From positions 2,790,001-2,854,000 of the forward strand of contig OX620685.1 in assembly GCA_951635545.1 (NCBI GenBank): a stretch of 64,000 nucleotides of DNA. Reading direction: 5' to 3'. The notes under the pieces were generated by a model. The model did not search any database, was not told where the DNA came from, and saw only the letters and a list, made by a program, of their open reading frames with translations. Shown in pieces: positions 17,720 to 26,529 of the stretch. The first letter of the stretch is position 1; each line of letters opens with the position of its first letter. The position numbers and the translations under genes are program-made. This DNA is from CAG-873 sp910578365. GTDB taxonomy: Bacteria > Bacteroidota > Bacteroidia > Bacteroidales > Muribaculaceae.

Positions 17720-18890
17720 AAAATCCACCGTTTGATTGATTGTAAAAATTATCATCCACTTGTGGCACATCATGCATACAACGTGTCAATGAATTGATGT
17801 CTATGCGCAAGTAGTTCATTGTCACGTCAGTCCCACTATGGCCCAACGTTTCAGAGATGCACACGAGCCCTGTCCCTTGCTGGAGCAGACGGGTCGCAAG
17901 TGAAAACCGCATTGAATGAGGCCCGTGTTTACGTCCGGCGGTATGTATGTTGCTTCCCACAATCACATTTGAAATGTGTCTTGCTGCACCGGATCGGTTC
18001 ATTGGGGTATATGGAAGTACATGAGTCACGAAAATATTGGGGCTTGATGTCTTTGGTCTTACTTTCAGATATGACACAATCGCCTCTCCGACATCTTTCA
18101 ACAAAGGCAGTTCAACGGTTCTACCTGTTTTCGCTTGAATGATATTCAGCATGGATCTGTCCCAGTCCAAATCGTCAAATGTAAGTCCGATGATGTCGGA
18201 AATCCTTAAACCGAGCCTCGTGGAAAGGAGGAGCATGGCATATGTGCGCTTACCTATCGGGCCGCTACGATCAACATGGGATTCTATGGCCTTAATTTCG
18301 TCCCTTTCATATGTCGATGGCAATCTACTTGTTCTCGTCGAATGCATTAACTCAAAGATATATGTCATATCCTTTATGTCGGGATGCCTTTTAGATACAT
18401 ACCGGTAGAATTGCCTCATGGTGCTAAGACGGCTGCTTTTCGATTCCTCCACATTGAGAAACGCAATGATGTCGGACTCTTCTATCTGGGCAAAAGTGGT
18501 CTTTCCATTGACATTTAATGATGTCACAAAGTATGAGAGAAGTCTCTGATAATTCTCGACGGTAATAAGCCGGCAACGTTGTCCTATCTTATAGACAAGG
18601 AATTCTTTGCAGACAGCTCCTATTTCGCCGGGTAATGGGGGTTCTGCGACACGTTTGGCATGTTTAGGTATGTTACCGGTTTGGAAAAATGCATCTAATA
18701 TTCTGATACTTCGCTTATACCGTCTTTGTGCGGACGGAGTAAGTGTTGGAAGTGTCTCAAATAGGAACCGCCTCCCAATCTCACAAGTATAAGCCGTTGC
18801 TCCGATCTTTTTAAGGTAAGGCAACACATGGAGTATCCATCGGCGCATGTGGACTTTTACGCAGCCGGGGGAATAGCCTGATTCATCCAT
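17712..18890 (-). CDS. Tyrosine recombinase, first gene of the RIT trio
   Basis: A 392-residue recombinase, the first in transcription order. The catalytic domain has R229 (LGLRISDI), K254 (AKTGR), H325-x2-R328 (HSMRFSLA), H351 (LGH) and Y360. The frame stays open about 27 codons upstream of the ATG at 18890 (reading ...FTAKTTSISSFDELIRNCSRQ) without another ATG. This looks like real N-terminal helix, so translation may start at a non-ATG codon nearer 18970. Its stop overlaps the middle recombinase start. Confidence 0.9.
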   Translation of the reverse strand: MDESGYSPGCVKVHMRRWILHVLPYLKKIGATAYTCEIGRRFLFETLPTLTPSAQRRYKRSIRILDAFFQTGNIPKHAKRVAEPPLPGEIGAVCKEFLVYKIGQRCRLITVENYQRLLSYFVTSLNVNGKTTFAQIEESDIIAFLNVEESKSSRLSTMRQFYRYVSKRHPDIKDMTYIFELMHSTRTSRLPSTYERDEIKAIESHVDRSGPIGKRTYAMLLLSTRLGLRISDIIGLTFDDLDWDRSMLNIIQAKTGRTVELPLLKDVGEAIVSYLKVRPKTSSPNIFVTHVLPYTPMNRSGAARHISNVIVGSNIHTAGRKHGPHSMRFSLATRLLQQGTGLVCISETLGHSGTDVTMNYLRIDINSLTRCMHDVPQVDDNFYNQSNGGFYE

Positions 18891-19099
18891 TTGTCTTGAA
18901 CAATTCCGGATGAGTTCATCGAAAGAGGAAATTGAGGTGGTCTTGGCTGTAAATTTTAGAAGTTTATCATTTTAACACATAAATTGTGTCAATAGTTTAA
19001 TATTATCCAAACATATTATCTTAAAGATAAATTGGTGTGCAATGATATACATGTTCATAGTCAATATTGCTTTGGATAACGTTATACTTTTGATAATAA

Positions 19100-19125
19100 G
19101 GCTTATCCATAGCTTTTGATAAGCC
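19100..19125. repeat. Imperfect palindrome at the RIT insertion site
   Basis: In the host M16 gene, three bases from the right end of the RIT element, 8-bp arms GGCTTATC and GATAAGCC enclose a 10-nt spacer. Read on the minus strand it contains TTATCAAAAG, also found in the element's terminal repeats. Tyrosine recombinases recognise inverted core sites, so this may be part of the target site. It lies in coding sequence (AYQKLW), so it was present before insertion. Confidence 0.5.
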
Positions 19126-20748
19126 CTAGCCGGTGTGCGGTCTTTGAAAGCGTTGATGAGTTCTTTGGCTACTACAGAAGTATTTGTGTTGTTTCTTTCA
19201 TTGAATCGCTTATCATACTGCGCCTGCAATTCAGCAATTGCACGATCGAGTTCAGATTGGGTAAACCCTGTGCGACATGCTCTGACTACAATGGTAAAAG
19301 CATCCTCGAAAGCAATCATCTCATCGTCTTTGGCGATGGCTGCTACATTGAAAATGCCTTTGGTCTTTGATGGATACATGTCAGTGAAATAGACTCCAGC
19401 ATTAGCATAACGGCAATCAGCCTCCTGACTGTGTTCATACAGGCGGTTGCTAATCATCTCAGCCATTATGTCTTGAACCAAAGAGTTGATGAAGGCCACA
19501 TCAGTGTTCTGGTATTCAAGAGGTATCTTGTCAAATTTCACTTGGAAGTCCACACGTCCGCTTTTGAGTTCGGGGTCCTCAAATGCGAAGAACAACGGAG
19601 CCTCATTGTCGCTTACGTGGACATATTCACGCGCTGCGGCATCTTCGGGCATCTGTATGTCGGAGAAGGTTGCAATGACCTTCTTTTCCATCTCATCTGC
19701 ATCAAAGTCACCGACCACTATAATACCTTGCTGGTCGGGACGATACCATTTGTGATAGTAGTCGCGGAGGGCCTTGTAGGGGAAGTTCATCACCACATCC
19801 ATCGTTCCGATTGGAGTTAATTGGTATTGCGGTTCAGAGAAAATCACCGGGGCCATCGCTACGCGGAAGCGGTGATGGGGGTCGTTGCGCATACGCCATT
19901 CTTCCTGAATCACCTTTCGCTCTGCGTCAATCTCCTCGTCCTCGAGCAAAAGGTCGCAGCTCCAGTCGCGCAGACATAGCAGCACGCTGTCCATTAGCAC
20001 GACGTTTGTCGTTGGAACATTGTCGATGTTATACACCGTTTCCTCATAATCGGTATAGGCGTTGACATCAGCGCCGAACCTGATTCCCTTGGATTCAAGG
20101 TAACGCAGCATAGAGTCACCGGGATAGTGCTTGGTGCCGTTGAACGCCATGTGCTCCAAGAAGTGTGCCAACCCATATTGCTCCGGTGTTTCAAGGGCAG
20201 AACCGACTTTCTGTGCGATGTAGAAATTGGCACGGTTCTGTGGATGGTCGTTGTGTAGAATGTAATAAGTCAACCCATTGGGCAGCACTCCATGCTTCAC
20301 CTCCGGATTGAGCGGCAGTGGCTGTTGTGCGTTGGCGATGCAGATGCAAATGAGCATCAGCGCCAAAGTCAGAAACTTTTTAATCATATTGGTTGAAGTT
20401 TGTTGGATTATTGACATTGTTATAGATTCTCATATTTCTTGCGGCTCCCTATATAGAGAAATAAGAACGTGAAGCCGGATCCCATAAGGACGCATACAAT
20501 GAGAGGATATTTTTCAATGGTATGAAACAGTGTCAGACCTATCGCAAAACATATCCAAGAAATATTGAAATAGTAGCGCAGTAACAATTTACCACGGCAA
20601 ATTTCCCTGATATACCTCTTAGGTACGTCAGGGTATTCTTCCGTGTACTTCCGCATACTTTGGGATAGCAATGTTGGATAAATAACCCCACAAGCTATTG
20701 CTGCAAGCAACCCGGTACCACCAAAAATATAATAGGGTGTAGATAAAA

Positions 20749-21902
20749 ACGCGAGTTCGGGATAAGAACTTTATGATTTTCAACCAAGCAAAAGACAACA
20801 TAGAGTATTGGGCGGCCTTTCAAGGTCGCCTGATTTATTTGTACAGTTTGGTGTTGTTAATCCCAAAGGACAAGCTGCCCGTTTGACTCGGGTACCTCAA
20901 AGTCGAAGTTCACTTCCGGCTTTGTGGCGAAGAAACAATACGCCCCCATTGCCGCAAGCAGGTTCATGAGGAAGTTGTGTACACTACGATGGCGGGAGTG
21001 GACGAGCTGCGCCACATTCTTCAGCATGTCGTTTATGGATTCGATGATGCTCCTTTTACGAAGCATCATCCTGTCATAGAACGGCATGAGACGCTGTTTC
21101 ATGTTCGAGCGAAGACCTGTCACAATATGTATGCCATCATCCCAAAGATGCCCGAAAAGAGACTGCGATATATATCCCTTGTCAGCGTATAGTTTTCCAA
21201 ATACCCTGTCAGTCAGTGTGTCGATGACTGCCTCATTGCGGTCGTCCACATTGGCACGTGTCAATACGAAGTTGATCAGTTCCCCTTTTTCGTTACATAG
21301 CAGATGCAGCTTGAAGCCTACATACCATCCCATCGTACTCTTACCCTTGGCCGCGATATCCTTGAAGACTTTCATGTTGAACTGGCGCTTGTTATGAATG
21401 ACCGGAATGCAGGTGCTGTCCACAAAACTTATTCCCGTGCACTCTCCGAAACATGCAAGTCGCAGGAACATGGTCATAGCCACAAAACATCGGGGCATGA
21501 CCTCCACGAAGCGGTTGTAGGAGAATGTCTGCGGAAACAGATGCTTCCAGTGAATGCGCACACATCCCAGATAATAGTGCTTGAAGTTTCGGTACGAATT
21601 GAAGTGGAAACAGATCAGAATCGTGATGACCTCGGCATCCGACATCATGCGCTTTCTTTTCCGTTTTGGAGTGTCAGTTGTGGACGGAAGTGCATTTTTT
21701 GCCATCTCACCCTCAAATTCTTTGCAGAAATCATCTGCAATACAAAAAATTTCAGTAACTTTACTTTCGGTAATCATGATACAGTATTTATTGTTTAGTA
21801 CCTCTAAATTACTAAATATCAGTAATATTACCAAGAGAATCGGCAACTTTTTTAAGCTGCCGATTCAACTTTTTTATGGTGTTCCTTATCCCGAACTCGC
21901 GT
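20749..21902 (-). mobile_element. IS982-family insertion sequence, copy 2
   Basis: A 1154-bp copy of the element at 2156, in the opposite orientation, with the same ACGCGAGTTCGGGATAAG ends and a 5-bp duplication TAAAA (20744-20748 and 21903-21907). It differs from copy 1 by a 3-bp insertion near one end and a few substitutions. Both copies keep intact transposase frames, so the family has moved recently in this genome. Confidence 0.95.
20857..21777 (-). CDS. IS982-family transposase, copy 2
   Basis: A 306-residue transposase essentially identical to the protein at 2281-3201, with the same DDE landmarks (FVDSTCIPV, ANVDDRNEA, ESINDMLKN). The start is set at the equivalent ATG; an in-frame ATG at 21846 lies in the terminal hairpin region. 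Confidence 0.93.
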   Translation of the reverse strand: MITESKVTEIFCIADDFCKEFEGEMAKNALPSTTDTPKRKRKRMMSDAEVITILICFHFNSYRNFKHYYLGCVRIHWKHLFPQTFSYNRFVEVMPRCFVAMTMFLRLACFGECTGISFVDSTCIPVIHNKRQFNMKVFKDIAAKGKSTMGWYVGFKLHLLCNEKGELINFVLTRANVDDRNEAVIDTLTDRVFGKLYADKGYISQSLFGHLWDDGIHIVTGLRSNMKQRLMPFYDRMMLRKRSIIESINDMLKNVAQLVHSRHRSVHNFLMNLLAAMGAYCFFATKPEVNFDFEVPESNGQLVLWD

Positions 21903-22169
21903 TAAAAATAAGGCATTATCTTCTCCTGCCGCGCTGTTTATTATACACGCGAGCAAAGCTATTGCGGCGGCTGCGACGATATATCCGCCTCCGGTCAGTA
22001 TCCCATATTTCAAGTTTTGCATCATACGGTTTTCGGTTATAATTACACTGCAAAATTAACCGAAATCCGGTGGACCACAAACTACAATACCTTACATTGA
22101 CTGGAGTAAGCAACTGATAATCAAGGGCAATAAAATAAATAATCTTACATCGTCCAACCAATGTGCATT

Positions 22170-23816
22170 CTATGAGAAATAACTCAGATATATCTCCTTT
22201 TTCGGGATGCCACTCTTTGAAATGAGGCTTTTGAGACGCGATTTATATACATAGATGTTTCGAAGATCCGTCCCCAAGAAAATACTTATTGATTGCAGTG
22301 ACAGGCCACAGAAGATAAAGAGTGCGAGCTTTCGTTGTAAAACGGAAAGCCTCGGAAAGTCCTCATCGAATGATGTCATAAGATTGTCAGTGGAGGTATT
22401 GACAATATCTTCCAGTTCACGAACCGATTCAGCGGATCCGAATGAGTCTATGGCAGATTTAGCTTCTCCGAAAATACGTTTTTGTTCCTGACCGGTTTCT
22501 TTGCATTCAAAATATGCGGATGCGAGGTGGTCTATGGTGTTGAATCTGGACTTGAATAAGGCTGCAACTTTTTCGGATACTGAGTTATGCTTACGCTCGT
22601 TCTCGAATAGATTATGTTCAAGGCTCTGAAGTTTCAGAAGATTGTTCTCATTCTCAACCTTTAACAATTGTATCCGTTTTCGATAAAACAGTATGCCGCC
22701 GATCAACACCAACAAAAGGATTGTGAAAACCGAAATTATTATTACGGCTCGTTCCTTCGCGCTCTCAATCTCTTTCCAAGCGGAGCGGGTTACAGATTCA
22801 TACTTCTCATTAAGAGCCAGACTTGATTCCGCTATTTTTCGTTCACCATAGTCAATATTGGCTGCTTTGTTCCTTAGGCTGTCTATAAGAGGGAGTTCGG
22901 CTCTACGGCCAAGTCGCTCCAAAATCGAATATTGGACATTGCGACAAAGGTATTCATCCGAAGGACTATGTGGCAACGCTATTGCTTTATTTATGAGGAT
23001 TTCTGCACTGTCCGGTTTATTGGCATGAAGATAGGCATTCGCCCAATGTGCAAGGATGTTAGGTGACGCATTGTCTATATCAAATATACCGCGCCAAATT
23101 TCTATTGCTTCTTCACTTCTATTATTTCCATCTAAACCTCGGGCGAGTTGGTCAAGAAAATACACCTTGTAGCTGTCAGAAGAGTGTGCCAGCACATCGC
23201 TTTTCATTGACAGCAAGGAATCAAGTGCAGTAGCATAATCTCTCCTTACTACCAATCCTCCGACTATCGCCATTCGTGCATCTATGCTTTGTTTTCTGTA
23301 GTCCAGTTTATTGAACAGCTCCAGTGCCTTGTTTGCATAGTGTTGACTGACAATGCCATTGAACCCGTTGCCATAGACTTGCGACAGATACAGATAGACG
23401 AAAGCCAAATCCTTGTCATCGTCTAATTGGGATGCAAGAAACTCCGCATCTTTTAATATTTCCAATCGGACAACCGGATTACCGTTGGCTTTGGCAAGCT
23501 CTGATTTAATAATGAGAGACTTTACTTCGTCGGTAGTGCATTTACCGTCGAAAGCAGTAACCGCACGATTTAGGTCGGCAGGTGTCATATCCGCAGGTAT
23601 AAGCCATACTGTCGCCAGATAAGCCTGCAACAATGCTCGCCGGGCCTTTTGTGATTCCGACATAGAAAGAGTGTCCATTGATGTCAATGTCTGAAGCGCA
23701 TTCTCAGGATTATCAATCATAGTCATCTCAAAGCTCTCCAATGTTCTCTTAGTTTTGGAACAAGAGCCACATATAAGCAGGGAGATGGCAAGTATTATCA
23801 ATACATATCTTTTCAT
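22170..23816 (-). CDS. Membrane-anchored TPR regulator with C-terminal HTH
   Basis: A 548-residue protein. It has a lipoprotein-type signal (ILAISLLICGSC), TPR-like helical repeats over residues 30-330, one membrane helix at about 357-378 (VIIISVFTILLLVLIGGILFY), a coiled coil (KVENENNLLKLQSLEHNLFENE), and a C-terminal HTH of LuxR-like pattern (LFIFCGLSLQSISIFLGTDLRNIYVYKSRLKSLI). This layout, periplasmic TPRs joined to a cytoplasmic DNA-binding domain, is common in Bacteroidetes regulators of neighbouring outer-membrane systems. It lies 144 nt upstream of the membrane protein-M16-peptide-barrel operon and is a good candidate regulator for it; that link is inferred. Confidence 0.75.
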   Translation of the reverse strand: MKRYVLIILAISLLICGSCSKTKRTLESFEMTMIDNPENALQTLTSMDTLSMSESQKARRALLQAYLATVWLIPADMTPADLNRAVTAFDGKCTTDEVKSLIIKSELAKANGNPVVRLEILKDAEFLASQLDDDKDLAFVYLYLSQVYGNGFNGIVSQHYANKALELFNKLDYRKQSIDARMAIVGGLVVRRDYATALDSLLSMKSDVLAHSSDSYKVYFLDQLARGLDGNNRSEEAIEIWRGIFDIDNASPNILAHWANAYLHANKPDSAEILINKAIALPHSPSDEYLCRNVQYSILERLGRRAELPLIDSLRNKAANIDYGERKIAESSLALNEKYESVTRSAWKEIESAKERAVIIISVFTILLLVLIGGILFYRKRIQLLKVENENNLLKLQSLEHNLFENERKHNSVSEKVAALFKSRFNTIDHLASAYFECKETGQEQKRIFGEAKSAIDSFGSAESVRELEDIVNTSTDNLMTSFDEDFPRLSVLQRKLALFIFCGLSLQSISIFLGTDLRNIYVYKSRLKSLISKSGIPKKEIYLSYFS

Positions 23817-23873
23817 TAGGTAACGAGTTGTCTATACATATTTAACGGGATTCATGGCCGGTTTAATATGTCA

Positions 23874-24143
23874 TTAGAAACGATAGGTTGCTACTGTGTC
23901 ACGGGAAGTTTCAATCTCGTAATGCTGTTGGACATGACGATTGGGGATATTGTCATACCTGCCAGTAGTTACTGAAACACGCTTTTCAAGACTGCATGAG
24001 GATATGCACAAACATACGATGATGCAGAAAAGAGTTAGCTTCTCAGCATTACCAATAAGAGAGAATATTCCCACCACGCAGAGTATCAGCACTACTGCGG
24101 TTACAATCAGGGAATACGCGCTGAATTTGATATTTTGTTTCAT
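23874..24143 (-). CDS. Small membrane protein, 89 residues
   Basis: Two hydrophobic segments (SAYSLIVTAVVLILCVVGIFSL and LTLFCIIVCLCISSCS), then a polar tail rich in Arg, Thr and His. No family recognised. It is 11 nt downstream of the XRE regulator gene and probably belongs to the same small operon. Confidence 0.55.
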   Translation of the reverse strand: MKQNIKFSAYSLIVTAVVLILCVVGIFSLIGNAEKLTLFCIIVCLCISSCSLEKRVSVTTGRYDNIPNRHVQQHYEIETSRDTVATYRF

Positions 24144-24154
24144 ATCGGTATCGT

Positions 24155-24355
24155 TTAATCGGTTTCTTCAAGAATGAAAATGCTCTCGACAGGTTTTCCG
24201 AAGTATCGGCTTATTTTAAGGGCTAATGGAGTTGACGGAAGAAAGCGGTTTTTCTCAATCGCCACAATAGTCTGACGGCTTACTCCGACAGCTTCGGCAA
24301 GCTGTTGTTGGGTTATATCCAACTCGGCACGCTCCACCTTAATCCTGTTCTTCAT
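24155..24355 (-). CDS. XRE-family transcriptional regulator (Cro/C1-like HTH)
   Basis: A 66-residue protein that is essentially one helix-turn-helix domain (ELDITQQQLAEAVGVSRQTIVAIEKNRFLPSTPLALKISRYFGKPVESIF). It belongs to the small YozG-like regulators usually encoded beside a DUF membrane partner. Its start overlaps the preceding membrane protein gene by 17 nt, the usual arrangement for this pair. Confidence 0.88.
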   Translation of the reverse strand: MKNRIKVERAELDITQQQLAEAVGVSRQTIVAIEKNRFLPSTPLALKISRYFGKPVESIFILEETD

Positions 24356-24761
24356 CTTCGCACATCTTATTATAACGGTGCATTTCCAATCGGAAGTTGC
24401 ACACGAAAATTATTGGGAAAATCACAAGATTAAAAACAGCGAACAGTAGGAATTGTACGCCATTTATCAAAATGGTACAGCAAACAAGCAGTATAACATA
24501 GACATAGATTGAGTTGAGCAGAGAAGCGAGGCGAATTGACTTTGTCATTTCGTCCTCTACGCGTTCTTTGGAGCAGACGATAAACAAAGCACCGAGGGCT
24601 ATACCTATAATAGCAGAGTCAATCGCTATGGTTTCAGTTATCCCGGTGCCAAATACGTTAGCGCCGTAATAAACAGCTATGCCTATAATCAGCGACAGGA
24701 CAAACATAACCCAGCCAATCGGTTGGAAGATGTGGGGGAAAAGGTAATTTTTCATAAGCAT
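24339..24761 (-). CDS. Four-helix membrane protein paired with an XRE regulator
   Basis: A 140-residue protein with four hydrophobic segments in two pairs, separated by a charged loop (CSKERVEDEMTKSIRLASL). Membrane proteins of this size and topology are commonly the upstream partner of small XRE regulators; the exact function is unknown. A good promoter precedes it (24790-24821), so it is the first gene of the operon ending at 23874. Confidence 0.7.
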   Translation of the reverse strand: MLMKNYLFPHIFQPIGWVMFVLSLIIGIAVYYGANVFGTGITETIAIDSAIIGIALGALFIVCSKERVEDEMTKSIRLASLLNSIYVYVILLVCCTILINGVQFLLFAVFNLVIFPIIFVCNFRLEMHRYNKMCEDEEQD

Positions 24762-24789
24762 CGGTATTGATGAGTATTGTTGTTGAACG

Positions 24790-24821
24790 CAAAGGTAAAT
24801 AATATTTTTTCATATAGACAA
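24790..24821 (-). promoter_or_regulatory. Bacteroidetes-type promoter for the 24761 operon
   Basis: On the minus strand a -7 box TACCTTTG (24790-24797, matching TAnnTTTG) is preceded, 21 nt upstream, by TTG (24819-24821) as the -33 element. This spacing is the usual Bacteroides arrangement. It places the transcription start about 20 nt before the ATG at 24761. Confidence 0.6.
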
Positions 24822-25011
24822 GTGTACTTTACATTTTGTCTAATAGCATTTACTCCATTATCTTCATTCTTCAGGGTCATGGATGTCTATGATTCTCTAA
24901 GGCATGAGAACATAAGCTGTGAAATGGTCAGGTCCCTTGTATCCTTTGTCAAATTCCTTATCAGTCAGAAACGATAGCCTAAATTATTGACAATAGGTTC
25001 ACATCCCTCTT

Positions 25012-25449
25012 TTATTGTTTAATTTCTACTTTGATATTGGGATTTATTGAAAGCAGTTGGTCTATAAATTCCTTTTGACGATCCGGCGAAATAATTACAG
25101 GCATTGAACTTTTCAAAATTTTACGATCTGAAAATTTAATTGCGAGTCGATGGGTAAACGATGTTGCCGGTGCCGATAGCATTGATTTCGTTGATTTAAT
25201 CTCAGAGATTTTATCTATTGGAAATTTCGATGGACGAAAGAAGCCATATACCCATAGTTCATTATCTACAATCTTATAGTATATGCTGAATAACGTAACC
25301 AATACAAATGTGACTGTAAAAACACTAATCGCAAGGGCGGCCCAGAGAGAGTCCTTCATAAAGAAGGTCCACGCTACTGATACAAACACGAATAATACTA
25401 ATATCCATGTTGAGACATCCCGCATTGATTTATATTTTGTCACCTGCAT
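25012..25449 (-). CDS. Bacterial PH-domain (bPH_6-like) membrane protein
   Basis: A 145-residue protein with two adjacent membrane helices (TWILVLFVFVSVAWTF and LWAALAISVFTVTFVLVTLFSI) and a C-terminal domain resembling the YyaB-like bacterial PH domain (VDNELWVYGFFRPSKFPIDKISEIKSTKS...LAIKFSDRKIL...ISPDRQKEFIDQLLSINPNI). Such proteins are of unknown role at the membrane. It is followed by 250 nt (24762-25011) with little besides the promoter of the next operon. Confidence 0.75.
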   Translation of the reverse strand: MQVTKYKSMRDVSTWILVLFVFVSVAWTFFMKDSLWAALAISVFTVTFVLVTLFSIYYKIVDNELWVYGFFRPSKFPIDKISEIKSTKSMLSAPATSFTHRLAIKFSDRKILKSSMPVIISPDRQKEFIDQLLSINPNIKVEIKQ

Positions 25450-25458
25450 ATGTGTAAA

Positions 25459-25878
25459 TCACTTTATGATATTTTGGTAGATGATATTCAAAAGGGTTGT
25501 GTCTGAACTGATGATTTGGAATGATCCGCTTTCGATGCGGGCGTTGATTTGCGGAGCAGTTATCACAGAGTCGTTATAGACGAAGCCAAGTCGCTTGCCA
25601 ATCAAACGCTCAGTTCCGTCAGCCCATTGCTGGCGTTTTCCCGGTTTCACCCGTCCTTGGATCAACAACTGGCTGACAGTGTCGCTATCTACGATAAATG
25701 TATCCCTGACAATCACCACGCTTTCAAAGTCATCGACCGTAGCCAACGGCTTCCCCACAATCGAATTATCTGGATAGTCAGCAACCGGATACCACCCGTC
25801 AGCCTTGCGATGCGACGTGCAAGCACAAAGTAACAGGAGTAATACCATCAGAAATGCTATGATTGATTGTCGGGTCAT
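25459..25878 (-). CDS. Lipoprotein with SecD-like P1-head domain
   Basis: A 139-residue lipoprotein: signal IIAFLMVLLLLLCAC with the lipobox cysteine, then a domain ending LGFVYNDSVITAPQINARIESGSFQI. This ending matches the P1 head subdomain pattern of SecD (VxxAPxInxxIxxGsfqI). A free-standing head domain is not a translocase; it may bind exported proteins or simply share the fold. A -7 element TAACTTTG (25898-25905) lies 20 nt before the ATG. Confidence 0.7.
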   Translation of the reverse strand: MTRQSIIAFLMVLLLLLCACTSHRKADGWYPVADYPDNSIVGKPLATVDDFESVVIVRDTFIVDSDTVSQLLIQGRVKPGKRQQWADGTERLIGKRLGFVYNDSVITAPQINARIESGSFQIISSDTTLLNIIYQNIIK

Positions 25879-25924
25879 CCGGTTAATGTTTAATATGCAA
25901 AGTTACAGCCAATAAAAATAAAAA

Positions 25925-25944
25925 CTCTCAACATATGTTGAGAG
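25925..25944 (-). terminator. Terminator of the Crp-like gene
   Basis: A perfect palindrome CTCTCAACATATGTTGAGAG, read on the minus strand, is followed by TTTTTATTTTTATT and sits 10 nt past the stop of the Crp-like gene. This is a typical intrinsic terminator. Its symmetry and position 20 nt upstream of the -7 box of the lipoprotein gene mean it could also act as an operator. Confidence 0.7.
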
Positions 25945-25953
25945 CCAAGTTTT

Positions 25954-26529
25954 TTAACACTTTGTGCCGTCATTTTTTCGCAAACGGCTCAGGTGCGTGG
26001 GAGTGATATTGAGGAAAGAGGCAATGTCTTTGAGTGAAAAGAGGGCAAAAAGATCGGGGTGGCGGCTGACAAGTTCCTCATATCGTTGTTGGGGTGACTT
26101 GCAATATAGATCCATATAGCGGTCATATACGGTTGAGAAGATAGCCTCAGCTGAACGCATGACAATATCTTTGACCATCATATCCTCTTTCATCCGTTTG
26201 GCAATTTCGTTGACAGGAAAACAATAAATATCACAAGGCGTTGCAGCTACAATGGAGACACGTGCTTCTACGCCAGACAAAGAGAATGGGAAATCGGAGA
26301 CAAACTCCCCTGCAAACTCCATACCTACAACATGTTCAGTGCCATCTACTGAAAAAGCAACATATTTCAATGTGCCGGACTTGATATAGCCCACATAGCG
26401 GGCAATTTGACCAACTTTTGCAAATTCCTCGCCGCGCTCAAAATGGCGAAGTTTGCCCTCCTTGACGCAAAGCTCACGCCAAAAGTCCGGTTCAATATGG
26501 TTGATATATGCATTAAAGTTCTCTTTCAT
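25954..26529 (-). CDS. Crp/Fnr-family transcriptional regulator
   Basis: A 191-residue protein: an N-terminal cyclic-nucleotide-binding-like beta barrel (about 15-120; GYIKSGTLKYVAFSVDGTEHVVGMEFAGEFV), a dimerisation helix, and a C-terminal HTH (LFSLKDIASFLNITPTHLSRLRKN). This is the short Crp-like type abundant in Bacteroidetes. No ligand can be predicted from the sequence. It is monocistronic, ending in a clear terminator. Confidence 0.88.
   Translation of the reverse strand: MKENFNAYINHIEPDFWRELCVKEGKLRHFERGEEFAKVGQIARYVGYIKSGTLKYVAFSVDGTEHVVGMEFAGEFVSDFPFSLSGVEARVSIVAATPCDIYCFPVNEIAKRMKEDMMVKDIVMRSAEAIFSTVYDRYMDLYCKSPQQRYEELVSRHPDLFALFSLKDIASFLNITPTHLSRLRKNDGTKC

Larger units (their letters stand above)
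15131..19097. mobile_element. Recombinase-in-trio (RIT) element with M23 peptidase cargo
   Basis: A 3967-bp element bounded by perfect 28-bp inverted repeats (15131-15158 and 19070-19097; each begins ATTATCAAAAG, has a palindromic ATAACGTTAT centre and ends TCCAAAG). It contains three consecutive tyrosine recombinase genes on the minus strand, the hallmark of RIT elements, and one M23 peptidase gene on the plus strand. No target duplication is seen, and excision of exactly this interval restores the M16 peptidase frame. Beside the right end, in the host gene, is an imperfect palindrome (19100-19125) that contains the TTATCAAAAG sequence of the element ends. Confidence 0.9.
13592..20387 (-). 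pseudogene. M16 (insulinase-type) zinc peptidase, split by a RIT element
   Basis: The N-terminal part is 20387-19098 and the C-terminal part 15130-13592. Removing 15131-19097 joins AYQKLWISL to RGIEAERDFFNS in frame, giving 942 residues, normal for PqqL-like two-domain M16 peptidases. A signal peptide (MIKKFLTLALMLICICIANAQ) supports ATG 20387 over 20417. The inverted zinc motif HFLEH is intact, followed by a conserved acidic region (EEIDAERKVIQEEW). The C-terminal lobe has the expected TGNVDIETIKPLLEQYIATLP. Such enzymes degrade small peptides in the periplasm. As it stands the gene is broken, unless the catalytic N-terminal piece acts alone. Confidence 0.9.
20420..22025 (-). pseudogene. Small membrane protein gene interrupted by IS982
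   Basis: The 5' part is 22025-21903 (MMQNLKYGILTGGG, then a long Ala/Ile-rich helix) and the 3' part 20748-20420. Removing the IS982 element and one TAAAA duplication joins them in frame (NALFL-STPYYIFGGTG), giving 148 residues with about four membrane helices and a basic C-terminus (IGSRKKYENL). I do not recognise the family. It is the first gene of the operon with the M16 peptidase, whose likely start is 32 nt downstream. The repaired frame is strong evidence that this is a real gene. Confidence 0.8.
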
